From contig JADFRQ010000025.1 in the NCBI GenBank assembly GCA_022561215.1, forward strand, positions 1 through 37,703: DNA of 37,703 nucleotides, in the 5' to 3' direction. The stretch's first letter is position 1, and each line of letters begins with the position of its first letter. Origin of the DNA: Chloroflexota bacterium. Its GTDB lineage: Bacteria; Chloroflexota; Anaerolineae; Anaerolineales; E44-bin32. A model generated the notes under the pieces. The model worked only from the letters and a program-made list of their open reading frames with translations. It did not search any database and was not told the origin of the DNA. This document shows positions 1 through 10,055 of the stretch, piece after piece. Made by a program: the position numbers and the translations under genes.

Positions 1-124
1 ACCATATCAGTCGTCAAACAGTCCGCTCCAAAAAAATATTACGCGGATTTAAAATCTTAGGTACTAGGGCCGGGCCATCACGGATGAACCTCCGACTGAT
101 GGAGGAACGGAGAGGAGAAGAGCC

Positions 125-232
125 ATGCCGCGGTTTCATCTGGGGGACAATGACTCGATCTATTATGAGCACGAGGCGCCCACCGCCGAGCAGGGGTTGA
201 CCTTCACCTTTTTCACTATCCCAAGGCGGTGA
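125..232 (+). pseudogene. Truncated 5' end of an alpha/beta hydrolase gene
   Basis: The 35-codon frame starts at ATG 125 after a strong purine-rich Shine-Dalgarno region (GGAGAGGAGAAG, 106-120). It reads MPRFHLGDNDSIYYEHEAP and later TFTFF, which matches the N-terminus of alpha/beta hydrolases as I know the family (usually ...IYYEHEAP...TFVFFNALTGD). The similarity stops at about base 214 and the frame ends at TGA 230, whereas the family is about 250-300 residues. The catalytic Ser, Asp and His are all missing. The codons are more GC-rich than in the neighbouring genes. It runs head-on into the truncated DUF2298 gene on the other strand. The family call rests on about 30 residues. Confidence 0.5.
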
Positions 233-1260
233 CTTAAAGAGCCCTTGGTCAGGAACAAGTTAAACGAAAACGATATTGTGAGCAGGACGAAGGGCAATAC
301 AAGAAGATGAGGGTGATTATCGGCCAATAAGAAACTAAAAAAGGGGAATTCATCGATCATTTCTGTGCTCACACCTGCAAGATTAACATCCTGGACCACC
401 CTCGATGCCTGCCACCACCACAAGAATCGATCAGGGAGCCATGTTGGAGAACCGAGCGGAGGCTGCGCCAAACGACCCAGGTTCAACCATTCCCAAAATG
501 CGGATGTCATCTGCCCGTCTGCATCTCGAATCCAAAATATTTGCAAATGATGCAGCAACTCGAAAATCACCTCCAGATTCCCGACCACAAGGACAAACAA
601 CGGGGCGATCAGAGGAGCAATGATTCTGTTTTTTTTTCCCTCATGGGCGAGCAAGTTGTAGAGCACGGAATAGGCGCCGACCGCAACAAGCGCGAACCAG
701 AGTGCGTTGCCAAGGTTAAATGCCTCACCGGCTGCAGTTCCTGTAAGATGGGCCAACATCCCCAGCAATACATACCCGAAGTAGTAGTACGATATTGCGT
801 AACCGGAAAGCCAGGGATCCCGTGGCGGGAATACATCGGATCGCAGGATGGAATTCAAGAAAGCCAATTCCATCGGCTTCTCAGTGTGCTGAATTTCGGG
901 ATTGTTTGCGCGCACAAAAGCCCATAGTGCGAACGCGAGCATGAAAAGGATTTCGACGAAGACAATCAGCTTAAGATTTTTGGAAATCCAATTGAGAATC
1001 TCCTGCCTGTTATCTCTGGCCGCGTAAAACGAAACTACACCCAACAGCAAGATTGATCCGAAAGCACCGGCTGCATTATTGCGCAAGAATCCGAGCGAAG
1101 AACCCATCCAAAGAAAATAGCCGGCGGCGAGTAATCCCAGGGCTCTGCTCAAGCCAAACCCACGATCGGGGAGCCGGGAAAAGAGGCGCCACGTTAGAGG
1201 GAAACTCACCCACCCAATGATAGTGATCGCGGCCCACCACGTCAGGACCGTCGCTATCAT
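163..1260 (-). CDS. DUF2298 (Chlor_Arch_YYY) membrane protein, 3'-truncated
   Basis: This is a polytopic membrane protein of the DUF2298 family, GT-C-fold proteins thought to act as glycosyltransferases on a lipid-linked donor. The visible family signatures are EKPMELAFLNSILRS (residues 127-141), PPRDPWLSGY (145-154) and the family-defining YYYFG (158-162). The same block occurs in the upstream fusion protein at its residues 1094-1097. The start ATG (1260) overlaps the upstream stop in an ATGA, with GAGGTGA as Shine-Dalgarno, so translation is coupled. Family similarity ends near residue 340. The last about 25 residues (from IVKKVKVNPC) are read antisense through a hydrolase gene fragment and are not native. 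Full-length relatives are about twice as long, so the gene has lost its 3' half at the breakpoint near 205-245. Confidence 0.8.
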   Translation of the reverse strand: MIATVLTWWAAITIIGWVSFPLTWRLFSRLPDRGFGLSRALGLLAAGYFLWMGSSLGFLRNNAAGAFGSILLLGVVSFYAARDNRQEILNWISKNLKLIVFVEILFMLAFALWAFVRANNPEIQHTEKPMELAFLNSILRSDVFPPRDPWLSGYAISYYYFGYVLLGMLAHLTGTAAGEAFNLGNALWFALVAVGAYSVLYNLLAHEGKKNRIIAPLIAPLFVLVVGNLEVIFELLHHLQIFWIRDADGQMTSAFWEWLNLGRLAQPPLGSPTWLPDRFLWWWQASRVVQDVNLAGVSTEMIDEFPFFSFLLADNHPHLLVLPFVLLTISFSFNLFLTKGSLSHRLGIVKKVKVNPCSAVGASCS

Positions 1261-4200
1261 AAGGTCACCTCGTAAATTACTGTTTGTCCAATCCCATATG
1301 CCTGCTTGAGATGGCCCGAAGCGAGCATACTCTTAAATTTCTCCAGGCCATTTGTCGGACACCGCAGATTGCTATCCGCGTTCTCCGGATCCAGTGCCGT
1401 GCATTCTGCAGCGGATACATCCGGTTGCAACGTCCCCATCGGACGTCCACTCATATCACAAATGACATTGCCATCGTCGCCCTGCCAACACGGATTAATA
1501 AACTCGTAGTATTGCTTCTCCAATTGACCTACAATCACATAACGCACGTCATATTTATTAAGAAAATTCAGGGCATCTTCGATTGAGCTCGTCGTGTAAA
1601 AAGATGAAATATCCCTCGCGCGCGCGGTAACGGAGGGGTTAGCGACAAACCCGCGCTGCTGTCTTTGATGCCAATTCCAGCCCAGCACACTCGGCAATCC
1701 AGTGTAAATGGTGTACCGGCTTCCCCATCGATATTCCGGGGTATTTCCTTCGACGATCACCGGCGAGCCTTGTAAATTTTCCTGGATCCAGCGGATGGCC
1801 TCATAATCTTCTCGTAGGAGCATTGGACCGTCGATATCAAAATAAGTGGCCTCTTCCATAAAAGCCATGCCATCCAAACCCGGTGCTGAGTTTTCGACCA
1901 TTCTGTCGCGCATCTTGGCCGGCGCGGCGGTGAGGGGATAAAGTGCAGCTGATAGCACCAATATTCCCGCAAGGATGGTCCAGGCGTAGCGCCAACCCGG
2001 ATTCCAGCGCTTTTGTTCGCTTGCAATCCACATGCCCGCGGCTGCTGCGGATAAACTGAACAATGTCCACACCTGCAAATAGAATTTGAATACCGTGTTC
2101 ATCCGACTAATGTCACCGAGCAGAACAACATATTCGACAAGAATTGTGAGTGCCGCCCCCGTTCCGACAAGAAAGAGAATGATCCTTTTTTCGAGAACAA
2201 GGCCTCGTTTAAATAAGAGCAGACCCGACCACAACAATACGCCGATAGCCACAGGTGCAGCACCAAATCCTTGCACAACTAGCACCACGATTCCCAGAAT
2301 CCCGGCACTTATTGCCACCAACAAAAATGGCGCATATTTCTTATAACGCGCGAGCGCGCTAATGGGCGTATTCGCCATCCACTCTCTCGTTTCCCAGGCC
2401 ATCCAGACCACGATTATGAAGAGGAAAACACCATGCACAGTCAGATAATCCCCCAACCCTGTTTGCGAGCCGAGCCATTGTTCCGCGGCAGTGTAGCCTT
2501 GCTGGTACCAAAGATTGTACGGTTGAAATAGTAGGTAGGCTGCTCCAAGCAGAATGAGCACACCGAGGACAGCAGAAATAATCACGCGAAGATTTATTTT
2601 CTTTTCCCGAATCCAGGGCGCTACGATTACCGCGAGAGCAGCGAGCGTCCAGTAGGTTGGAAAATCCCATGTATTGGTAGTACGCAATGCCCCAAGAAGC
2701 AAAGCTCCGATAAAAAAGGTGAGCCCGATTTCAAACCAGGATCTGCGCATGCCTTTGCGCGCGGCGTATAGCCCGGCTAACCCCCAGAGGATTACGCCCA
2801 CCGTAAGAGGAAAATTAATCATATGGGCGTGCAAATCACCGTACAGGAACGTGAAAAAGGGGAACTCCGTGATTGGGCCTGCCTCGCCAGCCGCAGGTTC
2901 GATTGCGCGACTCGGATTCCAGTACCAATTGTCGGTCCGATAGGAGAGACTCGCATCGCCTTTAAGAGTTGCAAATAGTCCTTGCACGGCGCTGATCGGC
3001 CCGCTCGCAAGACCTGCCCCGGCTGAATTCCCAAGATCGCGAAATCCTTCATAAATCATACGCACGGTGCCTAAATTCCCGAGCAGCACCAGAGCGATGG
3101 CCGCAACCACGCCAGCTACCCATGCTTTACGGCGGATGAATTGTGTGATGCTAGCCCTGCTTCCCAGATACAGATTATGGCCGACCGAAAAGGCAGCCAG
3201 GGCGAGCATGGAGAACAGAGTGGGCAGTACAAGGTTGTAAGCTGTTGAGGGTACAATTCCGAGCAGCTTGATCGGGATTCCTACCAAGATGAAGCCAAAA
3301 TAGTAATAATTGATATACCCCTGGGCGAACCAAGGGTCGTAAGGAGGATAGGTAGTACTTTTCAAGACTGCATTGAGATAGGAGAAATCCATTGGTTTCT
3401 CGCCACCCTTGAACGGATGCCAGAGATCCGGATTACCTATTCGGATGGCCAGATCGATTGCGAAAAATGCGAGCGCCAGAATTTCGATGAAGAGAATGTA
3501 ACGCTTGTTCTCTTTAAAAAAGGCGATGAGACTTTCACGCTGACGCCAGGCGATCCACAATGAAAATCCCCCAATAATCAGAAGGACATTAAGAATAAGT
3601 GACCGATCGATCGCGATCTGCAAATTGCCCAGCAGCCAAGTGCCATAGGACAAGAGCAACATACCAACCAAGCGCGCCAGAGGGTAGCCCCAATCGTGAA
3701 GTCCGCGAAAGGCGATACTAACCAAAGGAAACACAAGCAGACCGATCAGGCCGATCGCCAGCCACCAGAAAACAACCGTGAGTACAGGATAACGATTAAT
3801 AAGATTCGTGCGGTCGAAGAGATCAGACCATGTACCGCCGGCTTTTTGGCCTTTGAAATCATCCTCCGTCAGGAGGATATTTCCCGGGATCGCCCCAAGT
3901 TCCTTGGGCGAAACTTCGATGACGTTGCTCACGTCAACATTTTCAAGCAGCGCGCGCACGTTCGCCTCAGAAAAAGTTGTTTGCTTTGCAAAAATCAGCA
4001 CTTTCGGATGGTCGTAAACCGTAAAAGATTCCTCGGCGCTTTGGTCGTTTATTTCCAGATTGGCAAGTTGTGGATTGCTTTCAAACACCGCCATCAAGTC
4101 ATAGCCAAGTCCATAATCGCGATTACCGACCTGCGCCTGGGCCGCGCATTTCGAAACCTCGGACGATGCTGGGCAACCTAAGAGTTCGCGATAGTATGTG

Positions 4201-6587
4201 GTCGTCAGCGGATAACGTACGGGGACGCGTGGGATCGTTCCATATTGTCGATTGGTAGAAATAACAAGGAAGTCCCCTTTCGTCAGCGTATACGCAATCC
4301 TGTCCAGCTTGTCCGGGACGCCATCTTGATTGCCGTCAACACTATCCGACCAATACAGTTCCTGGTTCAGGCCGACATAAAGCCCACCAAAACCGTCTCT
4401 GCCGTCGATACGCATCGGAAGACCCAAATCCCAGCTTGTTTCGTTGATGATGTGTGAACCGCGAATGCTCAAACTTGGTCCTTCGACCAAATTCATGTTT
4501 ATGTAATACGTTTTTTCAGGTTCAATTTCGATAATCCTGTCGAGCGACAAACTTAGCGGTATTTCTCGTTGCGCTGCAATCACACCGTTATATTCCGCGG
4601 TTGCCAGGAGATTATCGGATTCGAAGGAGTCAAAAACTTCGACACTTAAGCTGATAAATTGAGGTTTGTTAGCTAAGAGGGTGATATAAGGTAGATAGAT
4701 TGCATCAATCTCTGACGCGGAACGGCCGGTAATTTGCGTTAAATATGAATCTCCGTTTACAAGCGTAAATTGTTGAGGCAAATCGATGCTTTCAACCACA
4801 CCGTCCCCCAATCCGATCCGCAAGACCTGCTGCAGCTCAAGCGGATTTCCCTCGAGCACAGTCAAGCGAAGAAGATAATTTGCACCAGTGGAGATGAAAA
4901 CAGGATTCTCGCTGTCGAATTTAATCTGCACATACGTCGTTCCTATATTTCCCTCATAACGCGCATGGGCGAGCGGGATTGAAGACCCATTTGCTTCTAG
5001 AATCGATAGTTCAATTACCTGCCTGCTTTGGTTTATTCCTCGATCTTGCGCTGCCCGCAATTCAACAAACGTAAGTTCGCCGGAATTATCCGATTGAAAA
5101 GGAATATCGATCATTTGACCTTGACCGGCAATTAAAATAATGCGCCGGGGCAAGGCTCCGGTCTCGTAAGAGGGCAGCTGCTCGTCGTCTCGAAAGGCGA
5201 AGTTTATACTCCCAGGAACATGTTGATAAATCCATCGGGATGCCGCAACCAGCGTATTCGGTTGACGATAAATATTGACGAATGAGAAAGCCCAAATAGC
5301 GGTGATAACAAGTACGAGAATTCCGATGGCGGCTATGGCAATTTGGCCAATCCTGCGGCGGGAGGGCAGGTTCAGCGCGCCCATGCGATCCCAGCCTTCC
5401 CAAATCCCCCACGCAGCAAGCAATACCAAAGTTGGATAAATGGGCAATTGATAGCGCATTGCGGCGACAAACCCAATGGATTGCCAGATGAAAAACAGGC
5501 CGGTCCATATTACCAGCGGCGCATGGCGAAACTCTTGATTGCGCAACACTCTCATTAGGGCCCACCCCCATGCTACCCAGGAAATTATTCCGAGAGGAAG
5601 TCCGAGTCCCCAAATAACCAAGTTGCGAAGCGAAAAGAGTATTGGCGCCCTCATGGCCCATTGCAAGCCAGGCGGAAAATCCACAAATCCGGATTGCAGA
5701 CGGCGAACTTCCGCTAAATTGGACAGCCACTGCGGGTTTAAGCCTATATTGAAAAATGATGGGCCCGAGAACGCGTAAGGCTGGAAAATTCGAAATATAA
5801 ATAATGAGGATAGCGCTGCGAGGATAAGACCCAGCGCGCCACGCTTGATCGCTGCTTTTTGTTCATCAGCGCTTGCGTTCCATATACGCACGGCCACACT
5901 AATCGCCACGACGAGGGCAAGTGGCGCGGTGCTGACTTTTGACGCCACCGCCATACCCAACGCGACTCCGAAGAGTAAAAAATTAATCCAGTGATCACTG
6001 TCCAAGACTCGTACGGCAAAATAAATCCCGATTAAGATGAATGTGTTGGCAAATGGATCCACAACAAAGAAGTGTGCATGCTGGATCAATAGTACGCTTA
6101 ATGCACTGAATGCCGATGCGAGTAACCCCACGCGCCTGCTGTACAAGCGCGCCCCTATCAAATAAACCAAAAGCACCGAAAGCAGGTCGAAACTGGCGGA
6201 GGCATACCTGCCAACCAGATGGACTTGATCGTAGACCGTTTGTGATATCTGCTCGGCAAGATAGCGAACAAAAAATATCGGCAGCGTGCCATATACGAAG
6301 AAGCCATGCCCGGCATTGTTGGGATTCAATGGAGATGTTGCTGTGTCGAAATACTCCCCTATGCTGCTCGGAAGCCTAATGCTTGATTCGACCATCGTAA
6401 GAAAGCGTTCATCAGGATGGGGATGGGAATAGTCATCCCAGTTAATACCGGTAAACCGCAGGTAGGCTCCCACAGCGAGAATCACGACCAAGAATGGTAA
6501 GGGCCACCATTTCCTCAAAAATCTGCTTCTCAATGGAGCGATTGTAGTTTGGTCTGCGGCAGAAACTGGATCCTGTGATGAACTCAT
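1257..6587 (-). CDS. Giant GT-C fusion: PMT-like glycosyltransferase + DUF2298 membrane protein
   Basis: This 1776-residue membrane protein appears to join two glycosyltransferase-like halves. The N-terminal half has a hydrophobic segment (about 28-45), then NWDDYSHPHPDERF with an acidic DD at 51-52 and HPDE at 57-60, typical of GT-C/PMT (GT39-like) first loops, and many membrane helices up to about residue 450. A hydrophilic beta-rich region follows (about 455-930). The C-terminal half is DUF2298, with a GGEKPMDF block, PPYDPWFAQGY and the diagnostic NYYYFG (YYY at 1094-1096). It ends in a soluble tail. The start ATG overlaps the upstream stop (ATGA, 6584-6587) behind a GGGAGG Shine-Dalgarno, and the stop overlaps the next DUF2298 start. 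Probable role: glycan transfer at the outer face of the membrane, using polyprenyl-phosphate sugars. The substrate is unknown. Confidence 0.85.
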   Translation of the reverse strand: MSSSQDPVSAADQTTIAPLRSRFLRKWWPLPFLVVILAVGAYLRFTGINWDDYSHPHPDERFLTMVESSIRLPSSIGEYFDTATSPLNPNNAGHGFFVYGTLPIFFVRYLAEQISQTVYDQVHLVGRYASASFDLLSVLLVYLIGARLYSRRVGLLASAFSALSVLLIQHAHFFVVDPFANTFILIGIYFAVRVLDSDHWINFLLFGVALGMAVASKVSTAPLALVVAISVAVRIWNASADEQKAAIKRGALGLILAALSSLFIFRIFQPYAFSGPSFFNIGLNPQWLSNLAEVRRLQSGFVDFPPGLQWAMRAPILFSLRNLVIWGLGLPLGIISWVAWGWALMRVLRNQEFRHAPLVIWTGLFFIWQSIGFVAAMRYQLPIYPTLVLLAAWGIWEGWDRMGALNLPSRRRIGQIAIAAIGILVLVITAIWAFSFVNIYRQPNTLVAASRWIYQHVPGSINFAFRDDEQLPSYETGALPRRIILIAGQGQMIDIPFQSDNSGELTFVELRAAQDRGINQSRQVIELSILEANGSSIPLAHARYEGNIGTTYVQIKFDSENPVFISTGANYLLRLTVLEGNPLELQQVLRIGLGDGVVESIDLPQQFTLVNGDSYLTQITGRSASEIDAIYLPYITLLANKPQFISLSVEVFDSFESDNLLATAEYNGVIAAQREIPLSLSLDRIIEIEPEKTYYINMNLVEGPSLSIRGSHIINETSWDLGLPMRIDGRDGFGGLYVGLNQELYWSDSVDGNQDGVPDKLDRIAYTLTKGDFLVISTNRQYGTIPRVPVRYPLTTTYYRELLGCPASSEVSKCAAQAQVGNRDYGLGYDLMAVFESNPQLANLEINDQSAEESFTVYDHPKVLIFAKQTTFSEANVRALLENVDVSNVIEVSPKELGAIPGNILLTEDDFKGQKAGGTWSDLFDRTNLINRYPVLTVVFWWLAIGLIGLLVFPLVSIAFRGLHDWGYPLARLVGMLLLSYGTWLLGNLQIAIDRSLILNVLLIIGGFSLWIAWRQRESLIAFFKENKRYILFIEILALAFFAIDLAIRIGNPDLWHPFKGGEKPMDFSYLNAVLKSTTYPPYDPWFAQGYINYYYFGFILVGIPIKLLGIVPSTAYNLVLPTLFSMLALAAFSVGHNLYLGSRASITQFIRRKAWVAGVVAAIALVLLGNLGTVRMIYEGFRDLGNSAGAGLASGPISAVQGLFATLKGDASLSYRTDNWYWNPSRAIEPAAGEAGPITEFPFFTFLYGDLHAHMINFPLTVGVILWGLAGLYAARKGMRRSWFEIGLTFFIGALLLGALRTTNTWDFPTYWTLAALAVIVAPWIREKKINLRVIISAVLGVLILLGAAYLLFQPYNLWYQQGYTAAEQWLGSQTGLGDYLTVHGVFLFIIVVWMAWETREWMANTPISALARYKKYAPFLLVAISAGILGIVVLVVQGFGAAPVAIGVLLWSGLLLFKRGLVLEKRIILFLVGTGAALTILVEYVVLLGDISRMNTVFKFYLQVWTLFSLSAAAAGMWIASEQKRWNPGWRYAWTILAGILVLSAALYPLTAAPAKMRDRMVENSAPGLDGMAFMEEATYFDIDGPMLLREDYEAIRWIQENLQGSPVIVEGNTPEYRWGSRYTIYTGLPSVLGWNWHQRQQRGFVANPSVTARARDISSFYTTSSIEDALNFLNKYDVRYVIVGQLEKQYYEFINPCWQGDDGNVICDMSGRPMGTLQPDVSAAECTALDPENADSNLRCPTNGLEKFKSMLASGHLKQAYGIGQTVIYEVTL

Positions 6588-8839
6588 TGGTCTACCTCCC
6601 CCCCGTCCGAACCGATTTCTGAGGGAACGATGTAGATATTAAACTCACGCGATGGCACGCTGGATGCATAGGGCCGCAGTAATCCGTCGGGGAAACGTTC
6701 CAACAAAACATCGAATGCCCCAAGATCATCGGATTTAAAAATGAAGAGTCGCATCTCGTCAACGGATTCAAGGCTGGAAATTTCTTCAGGCAAGATTCTG
6801 TTATCCACACCGGGAGCTCCGGCGATCATCGCCACCAGACGATGATCAAGCCAGTGAGGAAAAGCAACCAGGTATGCGGTATCGTAACTGCCAACGCTTG
6901 CCGCAAATGCGCGGATAACACCGCCTACTTCGCTCGTATTCCACGTACCCTCCCGATGCTGCTTGGCGTAGGTTTTGAATACAAGTCCGTAATTGCTCGT
7001 GCTGCTGAATAGAAGCAACATTGCAATGACTGAATAGGCCCCGATCTTCCCTGCGTTAATTCTAATTCGCTCGTTAATCCAGGTAACCGCGAGCGCAAAT
7101 GGGATGGCGGCGATCGTGAATACGGGAATGATCGCTCCAGCCGCACGATTGAGGGCAGGATTTTCATTGGGGAAGGCGAGAGAAAGAATGGAAGGCGACA
7201 TAAGTACCGGAATTAAAAGCAGGAGATATATATCCTGCCAGCGTCGCTTTTGCAGATAGCGGATAAAAACGATCACCACTCCAAGATGAAACGCAGCTCC
7301 CGTAATCGTATCGAGTGCCGGTCTGTGAGGAATTGAAATCACCCAGATTTCACCGTTATCCCAAGCGAACATACGCAGAGCATTCCACAAATTCTTAAAC
7401 AAAATTGTGAGCGCAGGCTCCGATAACGCACGTTCCGTCGTTGATATTCGGCTGAGGGCACGCGCCATAAAGGACCCCGGCATTTGGCTGATTGCGCCCA
7501 AGAGCGGCATAAAAACCACCAGCGCGATAAGAGCCAGCATGATAAATCGAACAGTGGTTGCCCGTACCTCTTGGCGCACGTTCCTCTTTTGATGAAGAAG
7601 ATAGAGCAACACTCCCAAGGCGGCTGCAATGGGGATTACCCTCGCCGGACTGTACCCATGCAAACCTAAACCAATTGCAAATCCGGCTGCCAAAAAACTG
7701 TTTCTACTCTTCAAGCGTATTCCGCGTAGTAGAAAATAAAGCGCCGCAGCCGCTACCAACGGATAAAACGGATAGCGAAGACCGACGCGGCTGATGACAT
7801 TGGGCCAGTACGCGATACCGGCCAAATACATCGCCAGCAATCCTACTCTTCGATCAGCGTATTCCTTGGCGAATAAATAGATAAAGGGCAACGTAATCAA
7901 TCCCGCCAAAACAGTACCGAGTTTAAGCGTAAGAAAAGATATTCCTGTACCGAGAGCTTTTTCGGTCGCTGCAGCCAGGTAAAACTGCAGGGCTTCTCTC
8001 CCCGTATTCCTTGTGAAAAATATCGAGAATTTGCCCGCAAGGATATCCATAACGTCCAGGAGCTTTTCCGCATGATCGCTCCACATTTCGGAGGGCACGC
8101 TGTTGAGCTGGCTTACGCGAAAGAAAATGATCAATACACCGCTCAGCACAACGAGAACATTCCATTTTGAAGGCCGAATAATTATTTCGTTGGACTTTTT
8201 CAATCGCCGCCTCAACCAGTCAAGGGGCAGCTCACCTTCCCAAAATGCCGAAAGTGTAAATCCAAGTGCAGCGATCCAAAAAACCAGGTTGAGGACATTG
8301 AACAGATTCCCCAGCGATGTTAGAAAGGTCAACATGGCAAATCCGGCCCCAAGGACGAGGTAGACAGGACGTAGTTCAGACGGGGCGATCTCATCCTGTA
8401 CCCTACCTGGATGCACAAATGAAAAATCTCCTGCGAAGGTCGCCCAGCCGACGAGCACAATACCCCAAACATAGAAAATTATCGGGAATAATAGAGAGTT
8501 AGGCTTGGAACTTAACGCAGCCTGCGCCACCAGTGCACAAAATATTGCTACCGGGAATCGGAGATTTCGAAGCTGCATTAGATTTGGCAATCCTGCAGCA
8601 GCTGTCTCTGAAGATTGCTCCTCCGAGGGGAAAAGATCAGCGAGTACTTGATCTTCAATCCCAATCCCCAGCTCGGATTGATCGGCAGACGACTGCTCGT
8701 CTTGATCAGGGAGGAGAATTGCCGCTTCTTCGGTTGAGGGGATGGGGATAGGGCGGAGGCGCAGCAGTGATTTAAACCAATCCAGAACACTCGGTTCTGG
8801 AAGATTATTTTCTTTAGATTGATCTGGTTCAATTGTCAT
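6584..8839 (-). CDS. GT-C family membrane glycosyltransferase (ArnT/PMT-like)
   Basis: The protein has 751 residues from ATG 8839. About 60 hydrophilic residues are followed by a polytopic membrane region. After the first helices comes a loop with SVPSEMWSDHAEKLLD, with acidic residues in the first extracytoplasmic loop as in ArnT/PMT-type enzymes that take sugars from polyprenyl phosphate. A helix with YADRRVGLLAMYL and a YPFYPLVAAAALYFLLRGI stretch resemble the GT39/GT83 core. The C-terminal about 120 residues look soluble. The start is uncertain: a TTG at 8854 would add MWWYC; I prefer ATG 8839, preceded by GGTGGT. The stop overlaps the next start by 4 bp (ATGA), so it is translated together with the GT-C/DUF2298 fusion. 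Confidence 0.85.
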   Translation of the reverse strand: MTIEPDQSKENNLPEPSVLDWFKSLLRLRPIPIPSTEEAAILLPDQDEQSSADQSELGIGIEDQVLADLFPSEEQSSETAAAGLPNLMQLRNLRFPVAIFCALVAQAALSSKPNSLLFPIIFYVWGIVLVGWATFAGDFSFVHPGRVQDEIAPSELRPVYLVLGAGFAMLTFLTSLGNLFNVLNLVFWIAALGFTLSAFWEGELPLDWLRRRLKKSNEIIIRPSKWNVLVVLSGVLIIFFRVSQLNSVPSEMWSDHAEKLLDVMDILAGKFSIFFTRNTGREALQFYLAAATEKALGTGISFLTLKLGTVLAGLITLPFIYLFAKEYADRRVGLLAMYLAGIAYWPNVISRVGLRYPFYPLVAAAALYFLLRGIRLKSRNSFLAAGFAIGLGLHGYSPARVIPIAAALGVLLYLLHQKRNVRQEVRATTVRFIMLALIALVVFMPLLGAISQMPGSFMARALSRISTTERALSEPALTILFKNLWNALRMFAWDNGEIWVISIPHRPALDTITGAAFHLGVVIVFIRYLQKRRWQDIYLLLLIPVLMSPSILSLAFPNENPALNRAAGAIIPVFTIAAIPFALAVTWINERIRINAGKIGAYSVIAMLLLFSSTSNYGLVFKTYAKQHREGTWNTSEVGGVIRAFAASVGSYDTAYLVAFPHWLDHRLVAMIAGAPGVDNRILPEEISSLESVDEMRLFIFKSDDLGAFDVLLERFPDGLLRPYASSVPSREFNIYIVPSEIGSDGGEVDQ

Positions 8840-9123
8840 ACAATACCACCACAATCTTGATCCCCAATCGATCTACAGACCGACCACATCATCAATAGTT
8901 TGAATCTAAAAAGGAGATTATCCTCCAAATCAGCTTTTATGACCACAGGCGGCCTGTCGGAAATCCATTCACGTAGGCGTGCGGGCATCTTGCATTTATT
9001 TCTTTTTTTCGATTGCGTTCCATATGATATCAGGGGAATGGATGCAGACCAGCGGCATATTGAGTCGTGGATTTTTCACAATTTTCAGGGAATCAATGGA
9101 GAAAAGTGTGGGGATTGAAGGCT
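8840..9123. other. Gap between the methyltransferase and GT-C genes
   Basis: This gap of about 280 bp lies inside an otherwise tightly packed minus-strand cluster. It contains a short inverted repeat (GGAGATTATCCTCC near 8911) and the palindrome ACAGGCGGCCTGT (near 8945). Neither is followed by a T-run on either strand that would make a convincing terminator. I see no conserved ORF. The gap may hold the promoter for the three coupled membrane-protein genes, but no clear -35/-10 pair was found. Confidence 0.35.
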
Positions 9124-10035
9124 CTATCGCTTCCGCGCCTTGATGAGAACATTAACAAATGTTTTTTGACTTTTCATTGTTGCACGATTATTGAGTTTAT
9201 CGATCATCCGAAAAAGCGCGACGCCCATGTTGATCGGGTTAAAGACGCCACCTTTATTGCTCTCTGCGCTAAATCGATCTGCGGCATTGTGCAACCCGCG
9301 CGGCAGCAATTTTCGCTCCAGTAGGGGCTTTCCGATTCCATAAATTAAAAAATGGGCGAATGGGAATGTATAATGTGTCGCTTCTTCAAGAATTTCAATC
9401 TCAAAACCAGCTTTCTCAAGCTTTCCCGCCAACTGATCTGGATGATACAAGCGTACATGATTGGTCCATATTCCCACCATTGGACCTTTGCGAAGTGGCT
9501 GCAAGCGCGCAATTCTCCGCACACTGCTTATTGGATCCCATAGGAATGGATAATCGGCATGGGGCACGGATAGCGCTAGGATTCCGCCCGGTTTGAGGAT
9601 CTTATGGATCTTGACAAGCGCTTCGTCGTCCTCGGTAAGATGCTCAAGGACTTCGCTCAACAGTACTTTATCAAAGCTCTCTACGGAGAAGGGTAAGTTC
9701 TCGATTCTTCCACTTATCAAGCGCGCGGGGACCTGGTGGAATTTAGCTTGCCTCAAGCGCTGCGTATCGGTATCAAATCCCACTTGCCAGAGCTGGCGCA
9801 GCTTGCCCATCGCCATGAGGTAAAAACCCATTCCGCAACCAATGTCGATCACGCGATCTCCGCTTTCCAATTGCAAATACTTAATCAGGATTTTGGTACG
9901 CCTGCGATAGGCCATATCCGCTTCATTGCGCAAAAGCTGATTAAGGATGGACTCATCCTCCTGACGAATCGAATTCGAGTTCGAATTCTTGTCCGGAGAA
10001 CGCATAGGTTGAGTTTTTCCATCGGTGATGTTCAC
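9124..10035 (-). CDS. Class I SAM-dependent methyltransferase
   Basis: The protein has 303 residues and a Rossmann methyltransferase core. Motif I is RVIDIGCGMGF (about 61-71), an acidic end of beta-2 is GFDTD, and LPFSVESFDKVLLSEVLEHL corresponds to motif II and its helix. LKPGGILALSVPH is motif III, as in Methyltransf_11/UbiE-like enzymes. A basic C-terminal region follows. The probable role is methylating a sugar or lipid intermediate, judging only from its place between glycosyltransferase genes. The start is uncertain: GTG 10035 lies 20 bp after the glycosyltransferase stop, and an ATG at 10005 is equally poor in Shine-Dalgarno. No specific substrate can be assigned. Confidence 0.85.
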   Translation of the reverse strand: MNITDGKTQPMRSPDKNSNSNSIRQEDESILNQLLRNEADMAYRRRTKILIKYLQLESGDRVIDIGCGMGFYLMAMGKLRQLWQVGFDTDTQRLRQAKFHQVPARLISGRIENLPFSVESFDKVLLSEVLEHLTEDDEALVKIHKILKPGGILALSVPHADYPFLWDPISSVRRIARLQPLRKGPMVGIWTNHVRLYHPDQLAGKLEKAGFEIEILEEATHYTFPFAHFLIYGIGKPLLERKLLPRGLHNAADRFSAESNKGGVFNPINMGVALFRMIDKLNNRATMKSQKTFVNVLIKARKR

Positions 10036-10055
10036 TGGATTCTTGAATTCCGATA

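Noticed and set aside
3696..4181. 161-codon plus-strand frame
   Set aside because: Antisense shadow of the fusion gene.
5086..5730. 214-codon frame on the minus strand
   Set aside because: Shadow of the GT-C/DUF2298 fusion in another frame; its composition is typical of an out-of-frame translation and it shows no motif.
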